A stretch of DNA of 64,000 nt from assembly GCA_029263855.1 (NCBI GenBank), contig JAJUFC010000012.1, positions 1-64,000 of the forward strand, in the 5' to 3' direction. Below, piece by piece: positions 1-7,347 of this stretch. A program made the translations under genes and the position numbers. Position 1 is the stretch's first letter. Every line of letters begins with the position of its first letter. The DNA comes from Candidatus Thermochlorobacteriaceae bacterium. Lineage in GTDB: Bacteria; Bacteroidota; Chlorobiia; Chlorobiales; Thermochlorobacteraceae. Below the pieces are notes generated by a model, which ran no database searches, had not been told where the DNA came from, and was given only the letters and a program-made list of their open reading frames with translations.

Positions 1-1
1 G

Positions 2-820
2 ATTAACCAAACGGGTCTCACGGGCTTTACCTACGCGCTCACGCTTGACCTCTCTACGCTGGCAGGCGTTCAGAACTTCAGCAACCTGAAAGTCTTGAAG
101 CGCGACAACAGCGCGTCGGCTTGGGTTAATGTAGAAACGCTTCCTGGCGTTACAATCACGCGCAACGCGCCATTTATCACGGTGGCAGGATTGACTTCGT
201 TCAGCGATTTCACCATTGCCTCCGACAACAGCAATCAACTGCCCGTTGAACTCGTGGCATTCACGGGACGCAAGACCAGTGAAGGCGTTGAACTCGCATG
301 GCGCACCGCTTCCGAACTCAACAACGCGGGCTTTGAAGTGGAACGCAAATCGCAAGGTGCAGAGTGGAATACGCTCGGCTTTGTGCGCGGCAACGGCACA
401 ACGACCGAAGCGCAATCGTATTCGTTCTTGGATAGAACTGCGTCAGGCAAGGTGCAATACCGCTTGAAGCAGATTGACTTTGACGGTCAGTTTGAATACA
501 GCGCTGTGATTGAAGTCGACGCGGGCTTGCCGAAGGTGTTTGCGTTGGAGCAGAACTATCCCAATCCGTTCAACCCAACGACCGTTATCAGTTACCAACT
601 GCCTGTGGCGAGCAATGTATCGCTCAAACTCTACGATGTGCTTGGAAAAGAAGTGATGACGCTGGTGAATGGACGGCAAGAAGCGGGTCAATACAATGCG
701 ACGCTGAACGCGAGCGGTTTGGCGAGCGGCATCTACTTCTATCGCTTGCAAGCAAGCGCGACGAATGGAGCGTCGGGTTCAAACTTTGTGCAGACGAAGA
801 AGATGATGCTGGTCAAATAG
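2..820 (+). CDS. C-terminal part of a T9SS type A sorting-domain protein (5' truncated by window edge)
   Basis: The reading frame is open from base 2, so about 272 residues of a longer surface or secreted protein are visible. The middle part (starting PVELVAFTGRKTSEGVELAW) is the beta-sandwich module that often precedes type IX secretion tails. The last 85 or so residues carry the type A signal: FALEQNYPNPFNPTT, then LYDVLGKEV, then SGIYFYRL, ending in KKMMLVK. Such tails direct export through the T9SS and are removed or anchored at the cell surface. The N-terminal functional domain lies outside the window, so the role of the protein cannot be told. An inverted-repeat cluster and a hairpin terminator follow the stop. 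Confidence 0.9.
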   Translation: MNQTGLTGFTYALTLDLSTLAGVQNFSNLKVLKRDNSASAWVNVETLPGVTITRNAPFITVAGLTSFSDFTIASDNSNQLPVELVAFTGRKTSEGVELAWRTASELNNAGFEVERKSQGAEWNTLGFVRGNGTTTEAQSYSFLDRTASGKVQYRLKQIDFDGQFEYSAVIEVDAGLPKVFALEQNYPNPFNPTTVISYQLPVASNVSLKLYDVLGKEVMTLVNGRQEAGQYNATLNASGLASGIYFYRLQASATNGASGSNFVQTKKMMLVK

Positions 821-892
821 TTGAAAGTGGAGAGTGAAAAGTTAAGAGTGATGGCGGATTCAACTTTCAACTCTTAATTCTTAACTCTCAAC
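821..892. repeat. Intergenic cluster of related inverted 8-12 mers
   Basis: Directly after the T9SS gene stop the sequence is built from variants of one word in both orientations: TTGAAAGT (821-828) and its exact complement ACTTTCAA (863-870), GTTAAGAGT (841-849) and ACTCTTAA (870-877), then TTAACTCTCAAC (881-892). It can fold in several alternative hairpins. It may be a dispersed intergenic repeat or part of the transcript end. No second copy was noticed in this window. Confidence 0.55.
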
Positions 893-943
893 TATCGGAT
901 TTTTTTCTCGCTGGCTACTGTTCTTTGTTTTCTCTTAGGTGGA

Positions 944-976
944 GCGTCCTTGCTGGAAACGGCGGGACGCTTTTTT
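944..976 (+). terminator. Rho-independent terminator
   Basis: GCGTCC (944-949) pairs with GGACGC (965-970) and is followed at once by six T residues (971-976). It is placed to end transcription from the T9SS gene before the lipoyl-transferase gene begins at 1009. Confidence 0.7.
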
Positions 977-1008
977 ATTTGTAGTTTCCAACACGCAAGT
1001 TTACAGCG

Positions 1009-1788
1009 ATGAAAACGATTTACCTTTTAGAGTCGAGCATTCAGCACGGAGCATTTCAGATGCGATTAGACCAATGGCTCGCCGAATCACTCGAGCGGAT
1101 TGGCGTGCCATCGGATTCCATCGTCTTGCGGCTCTATCAATGGTCGCCGCCTGCAATTTCTATTGGCTATCATCAACGCGAATCGGAATTTGATTTGGAG
1201 CGATTGAACGCCGACGGCATCGACCTGTGCCGACGCGCAACGGGCGGCAGAGCCGTCTTTCACATTGAAGACCTCACTTATAGCGTCGTGATGAAGGCGA
1301 CGAAAACCAACGCGGAGCATTACGCCGACATTCACCAAGCCTTGCGCCTTGCGCTAAAACGACTTGGCGCGCAAACGGAATTTCAAAAACGGCAAGCCGA
1401 TTTTCGCGCGCGCTACGAAAAGCCTGAAAGCCTCTCGTGCTTTACCGCGTCGGCGCGTTATGAATTGGAAGCCAACGGAAAGAAAATCGTTGGCTCGGCG
1501 CAACGCCGATTCGCGACGACGCTCCTGCAACACGGCTCGCTGATGCTCTCGCCGAAACACAAAACGCTTCCGCGCTACCTTCTCCTCGATGAACGCGCCA
1601 AGCGTCAAATGGAAATTGACCTCGATGAAAAAACGACCTCGCTCGCCGAAACGCTCGGAGCCGTTCCAACCTACGACGACTTGAAGCGCGCCATCATCTT
1701 CGGCTTTGAAACCATCTTCGACGCGCGAACCGAATCGCTCGACCTTTCAACCCTGCCTTTCGCCGATGCGCTCACTGCTCATTCATAA
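1009..1788 (+). CDS. Lipoate-protein ligase/octanoyltransferase family protein (LipM-like)
   Basis: The 259-residue protein has the BPL/LplA/LipB fold signature RRATGGRAVFH (residues 75-85), the conserved GKKIVGSAQRR segment around Lys159, and LLQHGSLML. A cysteine at residue 144 (LSCFTAS) precedes the lysine motif. In LipM-type octanoyl-ACP:protein transferases this is the position of the acyl-enzyme cysteine, so transfer of octanoate to lipoyl domains is more likely than ATP-dependent lipoate ligation. That choice is inference. It acts in the cytoplasm on 2-oxoacid dehydrogenase or GcvH lipoyl domains, none of which is encoded nearby. The gene follows a terminator, and its end overlaps the next gene by 23 bases, suggesting co-transcription. 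Confidence 0.85.
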   Translation: MKTIYLLESSIQHGAFQMRLDQWLAESLERIGVPSDSIVLRLYQWSPPAISIGYHQRESEFDLERLNADGIDLCRRATGGRAVFHIEDLTYSVVMKATKTNAEHYADIHQALRLALKRLGAQTEFQKRQADFRARYEKPESLSCFTASARYELEANGKKIVGSAQRRFATTLLQHGSLMLSPKHKTLPRYLLLDERAKRQMEIDLDEKTTSLAETLGAVPTYDDLKRAIIFGFETIFDARTESLDLSTLPFADALTAHS

Positions 1789-3280
1789 TGCGGTCATTTT
1801 CGGCAAGCCAAATCGTTCCGCGCTTCTTTGCGAGAACGGCGCGATTGCGTCTTTTCTCAATGAACGCGAGGCAGAAAAAATAGATTGCGAACGCCGCTTA
1901 AATGCAAAAGGCAATTTGCTCTTGCCGTCCTTTTTTGATTCGCACATTCATTTATCCGAACACGGCTTGCGGCTCAATCGCTTGAACCTCAACGGCAAAA
2001 CGCTCGATGAAGCGCTCGCGCTCATTCGCGAGAAAGCGAAGCAAACGCCAAAAGGCGAATGGATTATGGGCGGCGGTTGGCACAAGACTTACTTCGGCGA
2101 TTTTCCAACAAGAAAACTTTTGGACGAGATTACGACCGAGCATTTCATCGCGCTTTCAAGCCAAGATTTTCACGCGACGTGGGCGAATGCGCCCGCAATA
2201 AACCTGCTGAACGCGGACGATTTCTCGAACGAAGAACTGCCGAAAGATTCCGACGGAAAACCGACGGGCATTGCGCTCGAACGCGCCGCGCTCAAACTCG
2301 TTTCCTTAGCGAATCTATCGACGGCGGAACTGTCGGCGGCGATTCGCGTCGCGCAAATGAAACTCATCGAGTTCGGAATTACCGACGTGTTCAGCGTTGA
2401 AAAAGCCGACGCGCTTGCCGCGTATTCGGCGCTTGGCGAGGAACTCAAACTCCGCGTTCATCTTGCGATTTACCTTGAATCGCTCTCCGACGCGAAATCC
2501 TTTCTCAAAAGCAATCGCATTGCCAATGTCTCGCTCAATGCGGTCAAGCTTTTCATTGATGGCTCGCTGGGCGCGGAAACTTGCGCATTGCTCGAACCCT
2601 TTGAAAATACAAGCAACTTCGGCATCAGCCTTTACGCCGACGCTGACCTTGCGCGACTTTTCAAAATGATTGAGCGCGAAGGATTGAACATCGCCGTTCA
2701 CGCGATTGGCGACCGTGCCGTCCGACGCGCCCTCGATGCGTTTGAGAAAATCGGCGCAAATCCGCAGTCGCGATTCCGTCATCGCATTGAGCATGCGCAG
2801 ATGATTGATGATAACGACCTGAATCGCTTCGCCAAACTTGGCATCGTTGCCTCAATGCAGCCGATTCACATTCGCGAAGATATTGCCACAGCGCGTCGAT
2901 TGCTCGGCAAGCGTCAAGGCAAGTTGTATCGTTTTAAGTCGTTGCTTGAATCAGGAGCGACGGTCGTGTTTGGAAGCGATGCGCCGATTGAAACGCCGAA
3001 CGTGTTTGAAGGGCTGTATTATGCGGTTGAGCGACGCGACAAAGACGGGCAAATTTGGAACGCCGATGAGCGACTGTCGTTTGAAGAAGCGTTGCGCGCG
3101 TATTCTGAAACGCCGAATTTGCTTGTCAATCAAGGCAATCGCGGACGATTGGAAGTAGGCAATGACGCAAGCCTCGTCATCGTGCCGAGAGAGTTGGCGA
3201 GCGATTTGACGCAAGGAAAGCCGCCGCAGTCTGCAATGGCGACCATTTCATCGGGAGAAATCCTGTTTGAAAGGTTGTGA
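1766..3280 (+). CDS. YtcJ-type amidohydrolase (metal-dependent hydrolase)
   Basis: This is an amidohydrolase of about 504 residues in the YtcJ/amidohydro_3 group. Visible metal and active-site elements are the HIH pair in SFFDSHIHL, the lysine in NAVKLFIDGSLG, HAIGDRAV, RHRIEHAQ and the late FGSDAP aspartate motif. These enzymes hydrolyse C-N bonds in small cyclic or amide substrates, but the substrate cannot be read from the sequence. I place the start at the ATG at 1766 (MRSLLIHNAVIFG), where the usual beta-strand N-terminus begins; an upstream in-frame ATG at 1706 would add 20 atypical residues. It overlaps the lipoyl-transferase gene by 23 bases and converges on the transglutaminase gene with only 6 bases between stops. 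Confidence 0.85.
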   Translation: MRSLLIHNAVIFGKPNRSALLCENGAIASFLNEREAEKIDCERRLNAKGNLLLPSFFDSHIHLSEHGLRLNRLNLNGKTLDEALALIREKAKQTPKGEWIMGGGWHKTYFGDFPTRKLLDEITTEHFIALSSQDFHATWANAPAINLLNADDFSNEELPKDSDGKPTGIALERAALKLVSLANLSTAELSAAIRVAQMKLIEFGITDVFSVEKADALAAYSALGEELKLRVHLAIYLESLSDAKSFLKSNRIANVSLNAVKLFIDGSLGAETCALLEPFENTSNFGISLYADADLARLFKMIEREGLNIAVHAIGDRAVRRALDAFEKIGANPQSRFRHRIEHAQMIDDNDLNRFAKLGIVASMQPIHIREDIATARRLLGKRQGKLYRFKSLLESGATVVFGSDAPIETPNVFEGLYYAVERRDKDGQIWNADERLSFEEALRAYSETPNLLVNQGNRGRLEVGNDASLVIVPRELASDLTQGKPPQSAMATISSGEILFERL

Positions 3281-3286
3281 AGAAAA

Positions 3287-4120
3287 TTAGCGGACGAGAG
3301 AAAGTTCTTCGACGATGACGGTCGTTTCAAGCGTGTGTTCGGGCGTTCCCCAGTAGGAGCCAGTGACAGGCGCAGTGAGTTCGGGATAGGCTGATGCGCA
3401 AACGGCGATGTGTTTGTCGCCTGCCATCGCGCCGTAACTAGCGTCGAAGCCGCGCCAACCTGCATCAGGGAAATAGACTTCGAGCCAAGCATGAAGTTCG
3501 TGATTTTCTCCTAATACTTCGTCGTAATGATAGCCGCTGGTGAATCGCGCCGCTAAGCCAAACGCGCGGCAGAGTGCCATCTGAAGCACAGTGAAATCGC
3601 GGCATGAGCCTTGCTTATCGCGAAAGGTTTGAGATGGAGAGTGAGGCAAGCCACGAAGGCGCGGATACTTTTGGAACTCGCGATAAATGCGCAAGGTGAG
3701 CGTTTCAACGAAGGCGAGGGCATTGTAATTGACTTCGCGAGCGATGGCTCTGCCAAATTCCAATGTTGCTTCGTCCATTTCAATCGGCTCTAAACATGGG
3801 CGCATCGCGGGGAAGAGCAAATCCATGTAGGGCGCGTTGAGTTGCCACGATGAAAAAAATTGGCTTTCGCGTTGCGTGCTGACGGTCATTTCCGCGCGAA
3901 TCGCAAGGCGGCGACTGCGCTCGCTGAACGAAGCGACGTGAATCGCGTTGCCGTGTTGAGAATCGGCGAAAAGCGAATCGGGGCTTGGGTCAATCGCGAG
4001 CGAAAACGAAATGAGTTCTTGATGCGAATCAATGCGGGGATAAAAGCGAAGGGTATGCGGCGCGAAGAGAACAGGTTCAGGATAATGATACTCGGTGCGG
4101 TGCGTAACGTGAAGAATCAT
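3287..4120 (-). CDS. Transglutaminase-like cysteine peptidase family protein
   Basis: The 277-residue protein has the bacterial transglutaminase N-terminal beta domain (HVTHRTEYHYPEPV) followed by a transglutaminase-like core. The probable catalytic triad is Cys173 (GSCRDFTVL), His210 (HELHAWLEV) and Asp226 (GFDASYG). It lies 9 bases downstream of an alpha-E gene. These two families usually travel with a circularly permuted ATP-grasp protein, and together are thought to make or process a peptide-like product. The exact reaction is not established. No signal peptide is visible, so a cytoplasmic location is likely. Confidence 0.88.
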   Translation of the reverse strand: MILHVTHRTEYHYPEPVLFAPHTLRFYPRIDSHQELISFSLAIDPSPDSLFADSQHGNAIHVASFSERSRRLAIRAEMTVSTQRESQFFSSWQLNAPYMDLLFPAMRPCLEPIEMDEATLEFGRAIAREVNYNALAFVETLTLRIYREFQKYPRLRGLPHSPSQTFRDKQGSCRDFTVLQMALCRAFGLAARFTSGYHYDEVLGENHELHAWLEVYFPDAGWRGFDASYGAMAGDKHIAVCASAYPELTAPVTGSYWGTPEHTLETTVIVEELSLVR

Positions 4121-4129
4121 TCAGCGGAA

Positions 4130-5074
4130 TTAGTGAGCAAAAAAGTTTTCATAAACAAGGGTATCAATCTCATTGAGGCGATTTTGAATATCGTCTAACG
4201 ATTCGTGCAAGCCTTTGGCGATGATGTCGTTAATATCGGTGTATTCCAATTCGGAGCGGAGTTGTCCAAGTTTTTTTTCTGCGCTGTTGCTGAACGTCGA
4301 CAGCGGCGTGCCCGTGATGGCGTGAAGCGACGATTCCGCCTGCATAAGCGCGAAGCGAATCGAGCGAGGAAACGATTGATTGAAGATGAGAAACTGCGCG
4401 ATGTCGGCGGGCGTGATTTTGCTGTATTGACGGCGATACATTTGATAAGCACTTGCCGATTTCAAAATCGAAGTCCACTGCATGAGGTCAATCGTCGAGC
4501 CGACGTCTTTCGTGTCGGGAAGCAAGATGAAATACTTGATATCGAGGAAGCGCGAGGTTTTATCGGCGCGTTCAATGAAGTGTCCAATCGTGCCGAAGTG
4601 CCAACTTTCGGTGCGTGAGATGGTCGTATCGACAATGCCGAGAAAGAGTTGGCAACTGCGTCGGACTTCGTTGAAAAAATTTGCCGCATTGAGCCGTTTC
4701 CACTCGTGCTGACTGACGGCTTCGAGAATGAAGTGATAGGTGCGGTTGATATGCTCCCACATTTCAATCGAGATGCTGTCGCGCACGGTGCGGGCGTTTT
4801 CGCGGGCTTGTTTCAAACAGTTAAGAATGGAATTTGGGTTTTCAGTATCGGCGACCATGAAATCAAGCACATTGCTTTTTGTCGCCTCGTGATAGCGTTG
4901 AGAAAAGGCGTGTTCATCGCCTGTCGTCAATACAAGTGGAAGCCATTGCTCGCTCAATCCCGGCGGCAAATCCAAAGAAATGTTCAAATTCACATTGATG
5001 AGGCGCGAGTAATTTTCCGCCCGTTCAATGTAGCGATTCATCCAATAAATTGAATTGGCAACGCGGCTAAGCAT
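4130..5074 (-). CDS. Alpha-E domain-containing protein (DUF403)
   Basis: This 314-residue, mostly helical protein begins MLSRVANSIYWMNRYIERAEN, the hallmark of the alpha-E family, and keeps the later ESWHFGTIGHFIERADKTSRFLD segment. Alpha-E proteins are genomic partners of circularly permuted ATP-grasp and transglutaminase-like proteins and are proposed to take part in peptide ligation or modification. Here the transglutaminase follows in the same operon, but no ATP-grasp gene lies on either side: upstream is a divergent small membrane protein gene about 100 bases away. The length is normal for the family and there is no sign of damage. Confidence 0.88.
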   Translation of the reverse strand: MLSRVANSIYWMNRYIERAENYSRLINVNLNISLDLPPGLSEQWLPLVLTTGDEHAFSQRYHEATKSNVLDFMVADTENPNSILNCLKQARENARTVRDSISIEMWEHINRTYHFILEAVSQHEWKRLNAANFFNEVRRSCQLFLGIVDTTISRTESWHFGTIGHFIERADKTSRFLDIKYFILLPDTKDVGSTIDLMQWTSILKSASAYQMYRRQYSKITPADIAQFLIFNQSFPRSIRFALMQAESSLHAITGTPLSTFSNSAEKKLGQLRSELEYTDINDIIAKGLHESLDDIQNRLNEIDTLVYENFFAH

Positions 5075-5174
5075 GTGTGTAAGTTGAAGTTGCGTGAAAT
5101 TACGGAACGCAATTCTTTTGCGGAAGCATTATCTAATTGCCGTATTTGTTAATAACACTTAAACATCTGAACAG

Positions 5175-5477
5175 ATGAAAGAACTCTTAACAGACGAACG
5201 CTTATCGCTTGTGCTCTTATGCTCGGCAGTGCTCATGTTTATTGCCGCCGCCACGTTGCTTTACCGTTTCAGCGATGGCTTTTCGGAATCGCTCTTGGAG
5301 ACGGAGTCGGGGAAAATCGCACTTGCAGTGCTCTTTGCCGCCGTGATGCTGATTGTGGCGAACTTTGTCTATCAACTCGTCATCAAATTTGCGATTCCTT
5401 TTTCGCGTCCGATGCTGATTGGCTATGTGGCGTGCGAGGTGCTTTATTCAGGCTTTATGTTCGCCTTGAAAGTGTGA
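5175..5477 (+). CDS. Small three-helix membrane protein, function unknown
   Basis: I do not recognise the family. The 100-residue product has three hydrophobic stretches, roughly residues 10-30 (LVLLCSAVLMFIAAATLLY), 47-70 (IALAVLFAAVMLIVANFVYQLVI) and 76-98. They are separated by a short acidic loop (SDGFSESLLETESGK), which fits an inner-membrane protein. It is divergent from the alpha-E gene, and its 3' end overlaps the convergent phosphatase gene by 30 bases. Its composition and unbroken frame support it as a real gene, but nothing in the sequence gives a function. Confidence 0.6.
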   Translation: MKELLTDERLSLVLLCSAVLMFIAAATLLYRFSDGFSESLLETESGKIALAVLFAAVMLIVANFVYQLVIKFAIPFSRPMLIGYVACEVLYSGFMFALKV

Positions 5478-5972
5478 AAAATGTTTGGCTTTGAGATGAT
5501 TGAGCAGACCTTTGGCGGCGGCTTCGCACAACTCAAGCACAAGTTCAAATGTTTCCGAACCTTTGTAATACGGGTCAGGCACTTCGCTGTATCCTGTTTC
5601 GGGTGCGAACTCCATGAACGATTTGAGTTTGCGCCACTGCGTTGTGCAAAGCGAAGCGACATCGGCGTAGTTGCTCTTATCCATCGTGATGATGTAGTCG
5701 TATTCGTCCAAGTCTTCGGTTTCGAGTCGCCTGCCGCGATGTGGGGTTAAGTCGTAGCCACGTTTTTCGGCATGGCGAATCGAGCGTCCATCTGCCATAT
5801 CGCCGATGTGGTAGCCTGCTGTTCCTGCCGAATCAATCTCGAAGTAGTCGCTTAATCCTTCCTGTTCAACTAATTTGCGAAAAACGGCTTCGGCAGTGGG
5901 CGAGCGGCAAATGTTGCCGAGACAAACGAACAAAATTTTGACTTTTGGCAATGGTGAAGAAGTGTTTGACAT
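5448..5972 (-). CDS. Low-molecular-weight protein-tyrosine phosphatase
   Basis: The 174-residue protein has the P-loop VCLGNICRSP with nucleophile Cys17 and Arg23 near the N-terminus, and the general-acid loop DPYY with Asp133. This is the complete active site of the LMW-PTP family, which removes phosphate from tyrosine residues; in bacteria it often works against a BY-kinase or on small phospho-substrates. No kinase is encoded nearby. The 15 or so C-terminal residues after AAAKGLLNHL are extra and basic. The gene lies 16 bases downstream of xseB on the same strand and probably shares its promoter. ArsC-type arsenate reductases share the fold, but the DPYY loop favours a phosphatase. Confidence 0.9.
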   Translation of the reverse strand: MSNTSSPLPKVKILFVCLGNICRSPTAEAVFRKLVEQEGLSDYFEIDSAGTAGYHIGDMADGRSIRHAEKRGYDLTPHRGRRLETEDLDEYDYIITMDKSNYADVASLCTTQWRKLKSFMEFAPETGYSEVPDPYYKGSETFELVLELCEAAAKGLLNHLKAKHFSHFQGEHKA

Positions 5973-5988
5973 AGCGTTAGAAAGTCAG

Positions 5989-6285
5989 TTAGGCAAGTAA
6001 AATCGGGTTGTCGCGTCCCAAGTCCTGAAAACCATCGTCGTCAGAAGGCGGTTGCGTATCGTTGTCTTTTGTGTCGTCGTCTTTAAGTTCAGAAGGGTTA
6101 ATCGTCTCTAATTTTTTCTGAATCGTGGAAAGGCGTTCGTTGCACTCTTGCGCAAGCAGTTTGCCCTCCTCATAGAGTTTTATAGCGTCTTCCAAGCCGA
6201 CGTCGCCAGAGTGAATCGTCGTCGCAATTTCTTCCAAACGAGCAATCAACGCTTCAAGGTTTTTTTCGGACTTCTTTTTTGCCAC
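5989..6285 (-). CDS. xseB: Exodeoxyribonuclease VII small subunit
   Basis: This is a 98-residue helical protein. The core EALIARLEEIATTIHSGDVGLEDAIKLYEEGKLLAQECNERL matches the XseB signature (short helix, SGD turn, long helix with LYEEG). XseB binds several-fold to XseA to form exonuclease VII, which degrades single-stranded DNA in both directions. About 35 acidic, disordered residues follow the core. The large subunit gene xseA is not in the window, a separation common outside enterobacteria. It is divergent from the RpiB-like gene with about 50 bases between starts. Confidence 0.88.
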   Translation of the reverse strand: MAKKKSEKNLEALIARLEEIATTIHSGDVGLEDAIKLYEEGKLLAQECNERLSTIQKKLETINPSELKDDDTKDNDTQPPSDDDGFQDLGRDNPILLA

Positions 6286-6335
6286 AACTTATTTCGGTTC
6301 GAATTGATGTAAATTTTGGAAAACAAAGATACAAA

Positions 6336-6974
6336 ATGTCGCGCCCTTTGATTACAGAAAAAGATGTGCTTTTTGCCGTGCGAAGCGGAAAGCGAGAACT
6401 CTACACGCCTTCAGGCACACTCATTACGCCGTTAGCACGTGACACCGCTAAAACACACGGCTTGACCTTCGTTTCAACAAAAGAAGAATCGCCGTCACTC
6501 CCGCCAAATGAGATGCTCACGATTGCCATCGGAAGCGACCATAGCGGATTTCAGACGAAGGCAGAACTCAAAAAATTTTTGGCTGAAAAAAACTATCGAT
6601 TGGTCGATGTTGGAACAGATTCAGAAACGAGTTGCGATTATCCCGACTTTGCCGTGAAAGTAGGCGAGGCGGTCAAGAGCGGACGCGCCACATTCGGCAT
6701 CATGATTGACGGTGTCGGAACAGCCTCTGCCGTTGTGCTCAACAAAATTACGACGCTTCGAGCGGCATCGTGCTACAACGAATTTACAGCGAAAATTGCA
6801 CGCGCACATGGCAATGCAAATGCGCTCGCGCTCGGCGCACGCAGTCTCGGCATTGAAACCATAAAATCTATTGTTCAAGTTTTTCTCACAACGCCGTTTG
6901 AAGGCGCGCGCCACGAAGCACGCCTTGAGAAAGTTCGCGCTATCGAACAACAGTATTCACTTCACCGCACATGA
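6336..6974 (+). CDS. RpiB/LacB-like protein with N-terminal extension and altered active site
   Basis: The 212-residue protein has two parts. Residues 1-50 (ITEKDVLFAVRSGKRELY, then GTLITPLARDTAKTHGL) resemble the short N-terminal module seen in some microcompartment-linked proteins such as EutQ- and EutT-type proteins. Residues 61-207 are a full RpiB/LacB-like domain with GSDHSGF (66-72), DYPDFA and HGNANALALGAR. The usual phosphate-binding and catalytic CGTGxGxS loop reads IDGVGTAS (124-131), with Asp125 in place of the cysteine. Simple ribose-5-phosphate isomerase activity is therefore doubtful. The ATG at 6336 is chosen because the recognisable module begins there. The next gene overlaps by ATGA. 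No microcompartment shell gene is visible. Confidence 0.8.
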   Translation: MSRPLITEKDVLFAVRSGKRELYTPSGTLITPLARDTAKTHGLTFVSTKEESPSLPPNEMLTIAIGSDHSGFQTKAELKKFLAEKNYRLVDVGTDSETSCDYPDFAVKVGEAVKSGRATFGIMIDGVGTASAVVLNKITTLRAASCYNEFTAKIARAHGNANALALGARSLGIETIKSIVQVFLTTPFEGARHEARLEKVRAIEQQYSLHRT

Positions 6975-7339
6975 CGCCCAAACTTTACGCCTCTCGCGGA
7001 TTCACGATTGATGAACTCGTCAGAATTTACGCGCGCTATTGCGCCGATTTAGCCGACGACGAAGGCATTTGGATTGCGGGCTATGACGAATTTCTCTTCT
7101 ACCGAAGCGACATTGAGGTGCGCAAAGACGAACTTAACGAAGCACAAAAACGAGAAGTGAACAAGTGGGATAAAGTCGTGCTCAAAAACGCCTACAAATA
7201 CTTGGTTGAATATGAATTCGGCGACGGCTTGCTCGACGACGCTTATCGCAAAACGCGATACCCAACCTCGCATTGGTGGTGGTATGTGGATAGAATCAAA
7301 AATGGAACATTAGAACCGCCAAACCTCAACAGCATTTAA
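6971..7339 (+). CDS. Conserved-looking protein of unknown function, 122 residues
   Basis: I do not recognise the family. The protein is soluble, charged and rich in aromatic residues (GIWIAGYDEFLFYRSD, later SHWWWYVDRIKNG), with a helical middle (KDELNEAQKREVNKWDKVVLKNAYKYL). Its start codon overlaps the RpiB-like stop as ATGA, and the SDR gene follows 8 bases after its stop, so it sits inside a three-gene operon and is very likely translated. No signal peptide, membrane segment or metal-binding motif is visible. Confidence 0.65.
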   Translation: MTPKLYASRGFTIDELVRIYARYCADLADDEGIWIAGYDEFLFYRSDIEVRKDELNEAQKREVNKWDKVVLKNAYKYLVEYEFGDGLLDDAYRKTRYPTSHWWWYVDRIKNGTLEPPNLNSI

Positions 7340-7347
7340 TCATAACC

